A stretch of 64,000 nt of DNA from a virus, in the IMG/VR virus record IMGVR_UViG_3300009181_000033, positions 186,001-250,000 of that record. One strand, given 5' to 3'. This document shows positions 16,608 through 24,312 of this stretch, piece by piece. Position 1 is the first letter of the stretch. The number at the start of each line of letters is the position of its first letter. The position numbers and the translations under genes are program-made. The notes below the pieces were generated by a model that saw only the letters and a program-made list of their open reading frames with translations, ran no database searches and was not told the origin of the DNA.

Positions 16608-17403
16608 GATTTTTAATCTCCAAGTTTCTATTCGCTTTCCATTCTTTCAACGCGGCACTCATGTTTATTCCCAAACCTTCGAGTTCGACCAACGTTAATA
16701 ACACTGAGTTAATTTCAGAATATTCTTTTTTGAACTGTTCAAACTTATCGATTCTTTCCAAAGAACCGTTCGACCATTTCGATTTAATCTCTATTATCCT
16801 TTTCAAGGAATTATTTTCATATACAAAAAAGTCCGGTCTATAATATCGACCATCAGACAAGAGATAACTTCTGCACTCGACATCCCAAATTATATTCTTT
16901 TCATCTAGCCATTTTGCATATGCATATTCCCACGAACTTCTTAACCAAACATATTTAGAATGAGATTTATTGAAATGCCAGCCACAAAGATGATGTGTGT
17001 TGTTTTTGTCTCTATCAATTAATTTGCCAGTCCAATCCCTCCAGGGATTGGTTGGACCGCTGGCATTTTTTGATCTAATTTTTTTTAAATTTTCTGTCAC
17101 ACATGATCTTCCAGTCCTCTGGCTAATGTTAAGTGATTTAAAGATGGTACGTAATCGAGTGTAAGAAACGTTTCCTATCTCTTTTGACAACAACTTAAAT
17201 CCCATTCCACATTCACCATAAAGATAATTTAGATTTGAAATCAACTTGGGACAATCTGGATTGTCCTTGTCAATATAAAAGCTAGCTGTCATGTTTCCAT
17301 TTCTCGATTTAAATTTTCTTTTTTGTTTATCGCAAGCAATGATATGAATCAGCTGTCTTGTTTCTTCAATGAGTTCTTTATTTTCAATTACAATTTGATA
17401 CAT
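16600..17403 (-). CDS. homing endonuclease, PD-(D/E)xK-like, in nrdJ gap 2
   Basis: 267 aa from the ATG at 17403. The C-terminal half carries YVWLRSSWEYAYAKWLDE, YYRPDFFVYENN and RIIEIKSKWSNG, the pattern D-x(n)-E-x-K seen also in the nuclease upstream of dnaE (2593-3519). The N-terminal half resembles a DNA-binding region but lacks zinc pairs. It sits exactly between the two halves of split intein 2, so it is the mobility function of that intein detached into its own gene. Its ribosome site AGGGG and ATG are inside the 3' arm of a perfect hairpin (17401-17448). Confidence 0.78.
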   Translation of the reverse strand: MYQIVIENKELIEETRQLIHIIACDKQKRKFKSRNGNMTASFYIDKDNPDCPKLISNLNYLYGECGMGFKLLSKEIGNVSYTRLRTIFKSLNISQRTGRSCVTENLKKIRSKNASGPTNPWRDWTGKLIDRDKNNTHHLCGWHFNKSHSKYVWLRSSWEYAYAKWLDEKNIIWDVECRSYLLSDGRYYRPDFFVYENNSLKRIIEIKSKWSNGSLERIDKFEQFKKEYSEINSVLLTLVELEGLGINMSAALKEWKANRNLEIKNHD

Positions 17404-17448
17404 CACTAACCCCTACCAATCATAAGTATGGAGCAGGGGTTAGTGATG
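17401..17448 (-). promoter_or_regulatory. hairpin enclosing the RBS and start codon of the homing endonuclease
   Basis: Perfect 14-bp inverted repeat CATCACTAACCCCT / AGGGGTTAGTGATG with a 20-base loop. On the minus strand the 3' arm contains the AGGGG ribosome site and the ATG at 17403. In a read-through transcript from nrdJ the start would be sequestered; a transcript starting inside the loop (TACTTA is there) would leave it free. This resembles translational silencing of T4 intron endonucleases. It could also act as a terminator after the middle nrdJ fragment. Confidence 0.7.
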
Positions 17449-17458
17449 ATCATTTATT

Positions 17459-17746
17459 TCATAACGAAAGAATTTTATCTTCCTTCGTGAGATTACCAGC
17501 TTCAACCCACCCGCGCTGAGTATAGACTCTATGATCTGGCGTTAGTTTAATTTTCTTTCCTGACTTTGTTGTTATCTGCAGAATCTTGGCATTGTCTTTG
17601 GTTTTGAAAGCAATTGCAGGTTTAATTACAATTTCATTGGTTTCAATGTCAAAGGCTTGAACATAGAAATTCGCCTTGTTGTCTGACAATTCTTTTACTG
17701 TTTTTGGTCCTGCATTTGTTCGAACAATTGTGTCACCTGTAACACA
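17459..17746 (-). other. N-half of split intein 2 in nrdJ (95 aa)
   Basis: Starts with Cys after the extein STNP; block A CVTGDTIVRTNAGPKTVKEL and block B LTPDHRVYTQRGW are visible. It ends at a stop codon rather than continuing into an endonuclease domain. Confidence 0.9.
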
Positions 17747-18205
17747 TGGGTTTGTTGAAACATTTCCATAACCTTTATGCTCATAAACCTGGGTTGGAGT
17801 CATCTTCTTAACGGTATCCCAGAAGAGCAACCCCGGCTCGGCAGATGTCCATGCTGAATCAATAATTTGATTCCAGAGCTCACGAGCCTTGACAACCTTG
17901 GTGATCTTGGCTTCTGTAACAGGAACATCGACTGGCCATTGAAGAGTGAAGTCAGAATCATTCTTAACACAATTCATGAAATCATCGGAGAGGCGCACAG
18001 AAATGTTCGCTCCTGTGACTTTGGTAAGATCACGCTTAATATTGACGAATGTCTCCACTTCAGGATGACTACAATTGGAAGTGTAAAACCCATTTGCAAG
18101 AATTCGATGTGTGTCCTTGACCGTAAAGTCATATGTGGTTGATTTTCCGGCCGGAGAAATCCTCTTGATCTTTGATGTTGTCTTTTGAACGTTAGTGACT
18201 TCCAT
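17459..18205 (-). CDS. nrdJ: class II ribonucleotide reductase, middle fragment flanked by intein halves
   Basis: 248 aa with three parts. Residues 1-44 are the C-half of split intein 1 (ending HRILANGFYTSN), residues 45-153 are reductase extein (CSHPEVETFVNIKRDLTKV ... GYGNVSTNP), and residues 154-248 are the N-half of split intein 2 (CVTGDTIVRTNAGPKTVKEL ...). To yield a reductase the protein must be trans-spliced at both ends. GGGAG lies seven bases before the ATG, and the start overlaps the stop of the upstream homing endonuclease by 14 bases. Its terminal boundary is followed by the hairpin at 17401-17448. Confidence 0.93.
   Translation of the reverse strand: MEVTNVQKTTSKIKRISPAGKSTTYDFTVKDTHRILANGFYTSNCSHPEVETFVNIKRDLTKVTGANISVRLSDDFMNCVKNDSDFTLQWPVDVPVTEAKITKVVKARELWNQIIDSAWTSAEPGLLFWDTVKKMTPTQVYEHKGYGNVSTNPCVTGDTIVRTNAGPKTVKELSDNKANFYVQAFDIETNEIVIKPAIAFKTKDNAKILQITTKSGKKIKLTPDHRVYTQRGWVEAGNLTKEDKILSL
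18074..18205 (-). other. C-half of split intein 1 in nrdJ (44 aa)
   Basis: Block F is TYDFTVKDTHRILANGF and the terminus is YTSN followed by Cys. The penultimate residue is Ser rather than the usual His, which may alter Asn cyclisation. Pairs with the N-half at 19164-19475. Confidence 0.85.
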
Positions 18206-19151
18206 TTGTAATCTCCCTAATCTTTTCTACGCAAAATTCCCAGTTATTGTTTATGTCATGTTCCCAAAAGAAAAAATACTTATAACCATTTTCTTTTGCC
18301 AGTCTTTCCTTGATTTTGTCATCAAGTTGTTTCATGACTTGATGTTCCCTGAGCGGTTTCTTACCGTCTCCCCAGAAAGCTGGATTTCCATGCCAAAAAT
18401 CCCCATGGGCCTCTATCACTGTCTTTGAATCCCTCAAAAGAAAGTCATATTGTCTTTGTGCCAATATGAAGCTGTATTTGTAATTTACATTGATTTCTTT
18501 TAGAAAATTTTCTATTTTTTGTTCAATTGAAGTTTTTCGAAAGAGTTCTTTGTGAAATTGATTTCTGGTTGCATTTCGAATCTTTTCTATCGTTTCCAAG
18601 CTGTATATTCCAGTTTTATCCTTATTCCATGGGATATACTTTCTATCAAAAATATTATCGTTGTGTTTTTTTGTTAAGATTCTCTTATCTCTGATTTGTT
18701 CGTAATTTTCTGATTTACACCAGTGAGTCTTTTTGACTGAATCATTTCTTTGAGATAACTTAATTGCGTAACAAGTGTCGGAACAAGTTCCAATTTTTTG
18801 TTTTGATCTTTTGCATTTTGCATTGCAAATCGAACAAAGTCTCCAAGACTTTTCTTCTTTCTTTAAAAGCTTGGATGCTCTTTTGACTTGATGAAGCTCT
18901 TCTGGCGTATACTTCTCTACCGTTATCTTCCTTCTTGATATCTTGGCCGTCTCCCATACTGCCTTAAATTCATACTTGTTTTCAAAAAGTTCGTGAAGTC
19001 TTTGGTTGTTTATATTAAGGGCACGAACAAGCCCTGCCGGAGAACTCATCTTAAATTCATTAACAGTTTTTCCACGATAAAAGACTGTCTCCGGCAACTC
19101 AAAATAAAGAGTCGTGGTTGTTTCATTCAACAATCTCAGGATGATTGACAT
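18192..19151 (-). CDS. homing endonuclease, Vsr-like (EDxHD type), in nrdJ gap 1
   Basis: 319 aa. The C-terminal ~110 residues match the Vsr-fold nuclease described for fractured genes with split inteins: QRQYDFLLRDSKTVIEAHGD then FWHGNP, a spaced K-rich helix, and GYKYFFFWEHDINNNWEF. The middle has a Cys cluster (CSICNAKC, CSDTC) that probably binds zinc. It occupies the gap between the halves of split intein 1 and overlaps the next nrdJ fragment by 14 bases. There is no clear ribosome site; TACTTA ends six bases before the ATG. It belongs to a different nuclease type from the one in gap 2. Confidence 0.82.
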   Translation of the reverse strand: MSIILRLLNETTTTLYFELPETVFYRGKTVNEFKMSSPAGLVRALNINNQRLHELFENKYEFKAVWETAKISRRKITVEKYTPEELHQVKRASKLLKKEEKSWRLCSICNAKCKRSKQKIGTCSDTCYAIKLSQRNDSVKKTHWCKSENYEQIRDKRILTKKHNDNIFDRKYIPWNKDKTGIYSLETIEKIRNATRNQFHKELFRKTSIEQKIENFLKEINVNYKYSFILAQRQYDFLLRDSKTVIEAHGDFWHGNPAFWGDGKKPLREHQVMKQLDDKIKERLAKENGYKYFFFWEHDINNNWEFCVEKIREITNGSH

Positions 19152-19157
19152 GAAACA

Positions 19158-19163
19158 TAAGTA
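19158..19163 (-). promoter_or_regulatory. TAYTTA box (TACTTA), 6 nt before homing endonuclease start
   Basis: The coding strand reads TACTTA-TGTTTC-ATG, immediately after the stop of the N-terminal nrdJ fragment, so this endonuclease may have its own promoter. Confidence 0.4.
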
Positions 19164-19475
19164 TCACCGCTCTTTAAAACTGACATCATAAAAAACAAGT
19201 TCTTCTTTATCAACATCAATATCCTTGATTTGTTTAAGGTACTCTTCGCCTGTCTCGATGTTTTTTACAACAAATTTGTGTGTTGCCGTGACCTTGATGA
19301 TTTTGCCATTTTCAGCTTCAACCTCATAAATTTCACTGTCTTCAAATTTTTGATACGCTTCAATTTCCTTCCAGCCTTCATGGGTCCAAATTTTCCCATT
19401 AAATTTGTTGTCAACAACATCGTCAATTCTTTTCCAACCTTGGTCTGTTAGTACCAAGGTAGAACCTTCAAAGCA
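19164..19475 (-). other. N-half of split intein 1 in nrdJ (103 aa)
   Basis: Begins with Cys after MLTIE. Block A CFEGSTLVLTDQGWKRIDD and block B VTATHKFVVKN are visible. Terminates at TGA just before the endonuclease gene. Confidence 0.9.
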
Positions 19476-20030
19476 TTCAATGGTGAGCATGAGTGCTCCT
19501 CGACGACCACCTTGGGCAACCTCACGGCAAGTATTTGAAAATCTTTCCATGAAGACACCAATGCCATCTGTTGTGCCGGCAGCATTTGCAGTGTGCATGC
19601 CCTTGGGACGAATTGTGGAAATGTCAAAACCGACACCTCCACGACGCTTCATGATCTGAGCCTGCTCCTGGTCTGTGAACAGGATTCCACCATAGGAATC
19701 TTGAGGAGAAGCAATTACGAAACAATTGGATAGAGATTGAAGCTTGTACTCGTTTCCAATTGCCGACATGGGGGAACCCTGAGGAACAACTTCCCATGAA
19801 GACAACATGTCATAAATCTCACCTTCAGTCAATGGATTAGGATACTTGGACTCGATTCTGGCGAACTCCTTTGCAAGACGACGGTGCATATCGCTTGGAG
19901 TCTTCTCAAGCAAGGAACCCTCGGCATTTCTGAGAGCGTACTTCGAAATGAAGACGGAAGCTGCCAATTCATCTCCATTGAAATACTTGAGTGATGCTTC
20001 GTATGCCTCTTCTTTTGTGTATGTGTTCAT
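19164..20030 (-). CDS. nrdJ: class II ribonucleotide reductase, N-terminal fragment with N-half of split intein 1
   Basis: 288 aa. Residues 1-185 are the reductase N-terminus with LQSLSNCFVIASP (first redox Cys), RRGGVGFDISTIRPKG and GGRRGALMLTIE; residues 186-288 are the N-half of split intein 1 starting CFEGSTLVLTDQGWKRIDD. The extein resumes in the middle fragment with CSHPEVETF. With the other two fragments it makes a complete class II reductase (about 834 extein residues by addition). Ribosome site AGGAAAG precedes the ATG; it follows the helicase gene by about 40 bases. Confidence 0.93.
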   Translation of the reverse strand: MNTYTKEEAYEASLKYFNGDELAASVFISKYALRNAEGSLLEKTPSDMHRRLAKEFARIESKYPNPLTEGEIYDMLSSWEVVPQGSPMSAIGNEYKLQSLSNCFVIASPQDSYGGILFTDQEQAQIMKRRGGVGFDISTIRPKGMHTANAAGTTDGIGVFMERFSNTCREVAQGGRRGALMLTIECFEGSTLVLTDQGWKRIDDVVDNKFNGKIWTHEGWKEIEAYQKFEDSEIYEVEAENGKIIKVTATHKFVVKNIETGEEYLKQIKDIDVDKEELVFYDVSFKER

Positions 20031-20068
20031 ATCGATTCTTTCCTAAACGATGGGTCAAGGGTCAATAA

Positions 20069-21514
20069 CTATACGATGCTCGAGTGAGATTCACTCATTC
20101 CATTTAAAGAATTTTTCTTTGAAGAGAACTCCCCTTTGAGCTCCTTCCATTTTGCTCTCAGGGCCTGCTTTTGTGTTTCCTCATCAGAAGCCGTGACTGT
20201 CTCTGGGGCATCGGCTGTTCCAACAATTTCAAACATACTCTTGGCGGTATTCATCTTGATTGGATAAACCAAGCCGTCCCTTCCTGCTCGATTCTTTGCA
20301 ACATAAAGTCTCCCCCACCCAGAAGCCTTCTCATGAGGGCGTCTAGATACAGAGACAATAACATCACAAATCATAGCTTTGCCATAAGCTTCTGACATAT
20401 TTGTCATGTCGATTACTTCGCTATTGGCGCCTTCTTTGTTCGACTGTGATGCTGTCCAAATCGGTATTCCAATCTCCATCGCTAGCCCACGCAACTCTTC
20501 ATAAACAAGTTTAAGCTCATGTCTTAGAGAATCGAACTGCCGTGATGACCTCATGATGTCTGCATAATCAATAATAACAAGATCAGGTTTGAATCCTTTT
20601 AAGTCAAGTCTTTCTATGTGTGACTTGATGGTGTAAATGGAAGCTGTGTTTGTGGGATATTCCTTGATGTAAAGTCGACCAAGGTTCATGTCCTTATATT
20701 TGGCAACAACTTCATCTTTGCGATCCATAACCTCGTTCGAATCTATGTCGCAAAGATTGGAATCGTATCGAATACCGACGGCTGTTTCGGAAAGCTCAAA
20801 GGTGTAGTGAAGAACATTCTTACCTTCACGAAGAGCATTAGCACCAATCATAGTCAGCCAGTGAGACTTGCCGCTGCCGCTGGCACCAACGACACAGAGA
20901 AGTTCGCCCTTACCACTGCCTCCATTTAAGATTTCCTTCTTGTCCAGCTCGGCAAGTCTTGTGGGAATAGTGTCACGCTTTAGCTTGGTGAAGCGTGCAT
21001 CCATTTCATTGAAAAAGTCATGGCCGACGGATGGAGCTGTGCCGACTTGAACAGCCTTCTTGATTGTCTCTACGATAGATTCATACTTGTTTTCCTGCAT
21101 CTGGTCGACGGCAGACTCAAGAGCCTTCTTCAGAGCTTGCTTCCTGCAAAACTCTAGAGACTTGTCCTTGACGTACTGGAGATCGCCGGGATCGGGATTT
21201 GTCCTCATTCTCTGAAGGTAATCAACGATTTGATCACGCAAAATGAGATCGGTGCCGGCCTTGAGATCGTCTTTGATGATGGTAACAAGGAGCTGTAGAG
21301 TTGGGAATACCTTGTACTTCTTTGAATAGGAAAAATATCTGTCGGCCAAGAACTTGAGATAGTTGAGCTCAAAATATGAGACGTCAACAACTTCCATCAT
21401 CTGCTCGGCCCATTTATGATCGGTCAATAAAGCCTGTCCAAGCTTTTCTTGGAACGACTTACCAAATTGGCCGAATGAAACACCATTTGAATTTACGCGA
21501 TCATTTTCTGACAT
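20069..21514 (-). CDS. replicative DNA helicase, DnaB/gp41 type
   Basis: 481 aa. The RecA-like motor domain covers residues ~190-450: Walker A VVGASGSGKSHWLTMI, HYTFELSE, Walker B KPDLVIIDYADIMRSS, and IPIWTASQSNKEG with a downstream arginine-finger-like GLVYPIKMNTAK region. The N-terminal ~180 residues are helical, as in DnaB-family primase-interacting domains. It would unwind DNA at the fork with the dnaE or A-family polymerase. The start overlaps the stop of the FEN nuclease (TAATG) and has GGAG before it. Confidence 0.9.
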   Translation of the reverse strand: MSENDRVNSNGVSFGQFGKSFQEKLGQALLTDHKWAEQMMEVVDVSYFELNYLKFLADRYFSYSKKYKVFPTLQLLVTIIKDDLKAGTDLILRDQIVDYLQRMRTNPDPGDLQYVKDKSLEFCRKQALKKALESAVDQMQENKYESIVETIKKAVQVGTAPSVGHDFFNEMDARFTKLKRDTIPTRLAELDKKEILNGGSGKGELLCVVGASGSGKSHWLTMIGANALREGKNVLHYTFELSETAVGIRYDSNLCDIDSNEVMDRKDEVVAKYKDMNLGRLYIKEYPTNTASIYTIKSHIERLDLKGFKPDLVIIDYADIMRSSRQFDSLRHELKLVYEELRGLAMEIGIPIWTASQSNKEGANSEVIDMTNMSEAYGKAMICDVIVSVSRRPHEKASGWGRLYVAKNRAGRDGLVYPIKMNTAKSMFEIVGTADAPETVTASDEETQKQALRAKWKELKGEFSSKKNSLNGMSESHSSIV

Positions 21515-22485
21515 TAGTTTTTCTCCGAAAGGAACTTAACACCCTCAACACACGACAAATCATAAAAGAAACCTTCAGTGTCGAAGTCATTAATTCCTTC
21601 CTTGACAAGATGCTTAATTAAACCCATTTTATCAACCTTTGGCACAAATGTACTAACTACATTTTCTACCTTCATTACTTGATCAGCCGAAAGCATGCTG
21701 CCATCCAAGTGCACCAGCTTCCAATTCCTCCTGATTTCATCCGCAGACTCAACAACCTTCTTGTAGGAGGAATTCTCCGAAGAATGACTGGCAGCATAAT
21801 CTATCAACTCTTGTAAAAGTATTTCCCTATCTCCTCCCAAAAATGGGAACTTAGTCGCAGTTGTCTTGAAGCCAAATCCTTTTATTCCTGGAATGTTGTC
21901 CGACACATCGCCACAGAGGCACTTTGCCAAAGCGAAATTGTGAGGTTTGACCCTAAATTCTTCGAATATGTCGTCGGGGACGATTAACTTCCTCTTATGC
22001 AGTGAATAAATCTTCGTGCTGTCATTCAACAACTGATACATGTCCTTATCAGAGGAAACGATGATCTTTTGCTGGTCGCCCAATGGTCCTCTGCAAAGAT
22101 ATGACACAACATCATCTCCTTCACAATCAGACACATAAATCTGACAGACAGGAATGGTTTTTAGCGCAGCCAGCAAACTGAAGAGCTGATATTGCTTATT
22201 CTCGTCCGTGTCAGGTATGTCGTCCTGATAGAAGCGATTGAGCTTCTCTGGCTTTTTATTCATCTTGTACTCAGGATATATTTTTCTGCGCCTTTGGGAA
22301 CCTCCACCTTCCCAGGCAACATACACCTTGGACGGCTGAAATTCCCGACACAGCCTCTGTAACGTCTTCATGAAGCCTACGCAACCTCCCATTTGATGAC
22401 CGTGGGACGACATTTGTGGATAGGCAGAGTATGACCTCACGAAAAGGTTGTAACCATCGATAATAAAAACGGGACGGTCGCTCAT
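21514..22485 (-). CDS. 5'-3' exonuclease / FEN family
   Basis: 323 aa. Metal and DNA-binding motifs of the flap endonuclease family: VFIIDGYNLFVRSY at the N-terminus, VAWEGGGSQRRRKIYPEYK, YVSDCEGDDVVSYL, IVSSDKDMYQLL, and the helix-hairpin-helix GDVSDNIPGIKGFG. It would remove RNA primers or process 5' flaps during replication, like T4 RNase H. The ATG lies inside a perfect 15-bp hairpin (22473-22514) and has no Shine-Dalgarno, so translation initiation is likely controlled by that structure. Confidence 0.9.
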   Translation of the reverse strand: MSDRPVFIIDGYNLFVRSYSAYPQMSSHGHQMGGCVGFMKTLQRLCREFQPSKVYVAWEGGGSQRRRKIYPEYKMNKKPEKLNRFYQDDIPDTDENKQYQLFSLLAALKTIPVCQIYVSDCEGDDVVSYLCRGPLGDQQKIIVSSDKDMYQLLNDSTKIYSLHKRKLIVPDDIFEEFRVKPHNFALAKCLCGDVSDNIPGIKGFGFKTTATKFPFLGGDREILLQELIDYAASHSSENSSYKKVVESADEIRRNWKLVHLDGSMLSADQVMKVENVVSTFVPKVDKMGLIKHLVKEGINDFDTEGFFYDLSCVEGVKFLSEKN

Positions 22486-22514
22486 GGGTTCAAATTATTC
22501 CATGAGCGACCGTC
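22473..22514 (-). promoter_or_regulatory. perfect hairpin containing the FEN start codon
   Basis: 15-bp perfect inverted repeat GACGGTCGCTCATGG / CCATGAGCGACCGTC with a 12-base loop. It starts about 18 bases past the stop of the actin-like gene, and its 3' arm on the minus strand contains the FEN ATG and its first codons. It may terminate the upstream transcript, hide the FEN start, or both. Confidence 0.75.
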
Positions 22515-22531
22515 AGTACAACAATCAATTT

Positions 22532-23533
22532 TTAAAGAATTTGAGATGCGATTAAGCAACCTCTGGCGACCGCATGGAGTGGATCCGACGCTTGACGCAC
22601 TATTTTCACAGGTAATGGAAAACCATTTTCTTTTAATTTCTTTTCAAAGTGAGTCACAAAACCTTTCGCCTTGGTCGTACCACCGGCAATAACAACCGGC
22701 AGGGGATCCTTAAATTTGGGTAGAGACTTATGGTCTTGCATTGCAGCAACCAATTGTTTAGCGGTATAGTCAATCAATCTATCATAATAGGTTGCGACAG
22801 CCGAAAGAACCTGGTTTTCATTCTGTTTTCCAACGGCAAAATCACCATTTTCTTTCTCAGCCTGAACAACCGAGTCGGTCTCGCCTGTGGCCACGGCAGA
22901 CATTCTATCAACCCAATCCCCGCTCTTTGTTGTTGAAAATTTTGTAATAGGTTCTCCGGCAAGCATCACACAAACATTAACCATACCGGCACCCCAAGAC
23001 AGAGCAACACCCGTGTATTCGTCATCAGAGAGCTCCGAGTAACAGAGGGCCTCGGCCTCATTAATTGATCTAGAATCGTAACCATTCTCTTCAAGGATCT
23101 TTTTTACAACATCCTCGTGATAACCGACATCAAAATCATCGTCTTCCTGATCAACAGGTTGTGCAGGAACACAAAACACAAGTTTTTCGCCTTTTTTCGC
23201 TGCCTTACCGGCAACTTCTTTCAAAATATATGAGAGGATTCTCCTAGCGTCTTTTTCCTTGGAAGAAACTACACCGCGATACATTGGCCTCTTTGCCGAA
23301 TCATTCCTTTCAACGGCTTTTTCAATTGCATCCTTTCCTAAGATGATGAAAGAACCGTCTGAATCCTTCACGTAATTTTTGCCTGCAAGACCTTTTTCTA
23401 TCATTTTTGTAGCGATAGGAGTAGATGGTTTGATGATGTAAAAAGCATCCCTGAAATCTTTATATTCAACGCCACCATCTGTCTCCGACGCTAAAACTAT
23501 AAAAGAAGTTCCAACATCCAATCCTTTAGACAT
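22532..23533 (-). CDS. actin/Hsp70-superfamily ATPase (ParM-like)
   Basis: 333 aa. Phosphate-1 motif SKGLDVGTSFIVLAS (residues 2-16), phosphate-2 motif TGVALSWGAGMVNVCVM (near residue 175) and adenosine motif PVVIAGGTTKAKGFVTHF (near residue 285) define the actin-like ATPase fold. Prokaryotic members polymerise into filaments moving plasmids or organising replication. It is downstream of a small membrane-anchored protein and in line with replication genes, which suggests a role in positioning replicating phage DNA; it could alternatively be a chaperone-like ATPase. Ribosome site AAAGGG. Confidence 0.82.
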   Translation of the reverse strand: MSKGLDVGTSFIVLASETDGGVEYKDFRDAFYIIKPSTPIATKMIEKGLAGKNYVKDSDGSFIILGKDAIEKAVERNDSAKRPMYRGVVSSKEKDARRILSYILKEVAGKAAKKGEKLVFCVPAQPVDQEDDDFDVGYHEDVVKKILEENGYDSRSINEAEALCYSELSDDEYTGVALSWGAGMVNVCVMLAGEPITKFSTTKSGDWVDRMSAVATGETDSVVQAEKENGDFAVGKQNENQVLSAVATYYDRLIDYTAKQLVAAMQDHKSLPKFKDPLPVVIAGGTTKAKGFVTHFEKKLKENGFPLPVKIVRQASDPLHAVARGCLIASQIL

Positions 23534-23540
23534 AAAAAAA

Positions 23541-23843
23541 TTAACCCTTTCGATTTTTTAATCTTGATAACTTATCAGCAGCACTAAGTATGTCATCACT
23601 AGATTTCGTCACAGTTCCCAGCTTTTCACTCGGGGCATCGAAAGAATCAGTGGACACATTCGTTACAAATTTTCTATCGTCTATTTCTATTTTTGGTTTT
23701 TCTAATTTTTCTCTTCCCTTGGGTGGCGAAAATGAAATTAGGGGATTGTCGACTTGGGTATTTTCTTTTCGCAAATAAGATATGACTATATCAAATCTGC
23801 CCACAGCATAACCAAGCACAAAACCAGTAAAGAAACAAAACAT
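23541..23843 (-). CDS. small membrane-anchored protein upstream of the actin-like ATPase
   Basis: About 100 aa. One N-terminal membrane segment (FCFFTGFVLGYAVGRF), then a charged cytoplasmic tail with no recognised domain. I start at the ATG at 23843; an in-frame TTG nine bases earlier with AGGTGA before it is also possible. It lies 14 bases after dut and 8 bases before the actin-like gene, so it may be that protein's membrane partner. Confidence 0.65.
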   Translation of the reverse strand: MFCFFTGFVLGYAVGRFDIVISYLRKENTQVDNPLISFSPPKGREKLEKPKIEIDDRKFVTNVSTDSFDAPSEKLGTVTKSSDDILSAADKLSRLKNRKG

Positions 23844-23856
23844 TAATTCCAAAACT

Positions 23857-24312
23857 TCACCTCACTCCCGTGCTGCCAAACCCACCAATGCCCCTATCAG
23901 TGTCAGACAGCTTTTCACTTTTCAAGAAAGCCACCCTAATGACTTCGCTAAAAACAAGTTGAGCAATCCTGTCGCCTTTTTTTATAAAGAAGTCTTGGGC
24001 GCTTGTGTTGTAAAGAATGACCTTGATCTCACCAGTATAGTCGCTATCAATTGTTCCCGGGCTATTGAGAACAGTGATACCGTGCTTTGCCGCTAATCCA
24101 CTTCGAGGTCTTACCTGGCCCTCAAGCCCTTCCGGAATCTCAAGTCTGAGACCTGTTCCAATGAGACAACTGGCACCGGCAGGAACATTCGAATCTTCAC
24201 TGGCTCTCAGATCACATCCGGATGCCCCTTTTGTTGCGTAATGTGGAAGCAATGTATCGTCTTCAATAATATAACCAACAAATGCTAGCCTGGTGTCACT
24301 CATCTGTGTCAT
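23857..24312 (-). CDS. dut: trimeric dUTPase
   Basis: 151 aa from the ATG at 24312, which has GGAGGA before it. All five conserved motifs are present: ASGCDLRA (1), RPRSGLAAK (2), GTIDSDYTGEI (3), GDRIAQLV (4) and RGIGGFGSTG (5). It hydrolyses dUTP to dUMP, which feeds ThyX and keeps uracil out of DNA. It overlaps the end of the C-terminal recA fragment by 17 bases. Confidence 0.95.
   Translation of the reverse strand: MTQMSDTRLAFVGYIIEDDTLLPHYATKGASGCDLRASEDSNVPAGASCLIGTGLRLEIPEGLEGQVRPRSGLAAKHGITVLNSPGTIDSDYTGEIKVILYNTSAQDFFIKKGDRIAQLVFSEVIRVAFLKSEKLSDTDRGIGGFGSTGVR

Noticed and set aside
14862-20030. nrdJ as a pseudogene because of internal stops
   Set aside because: Each stop coincides with an intein-half boundary and each fragment has a proper start, splice residues and intact reductase motifs, so trans-splicing is the better explanation.
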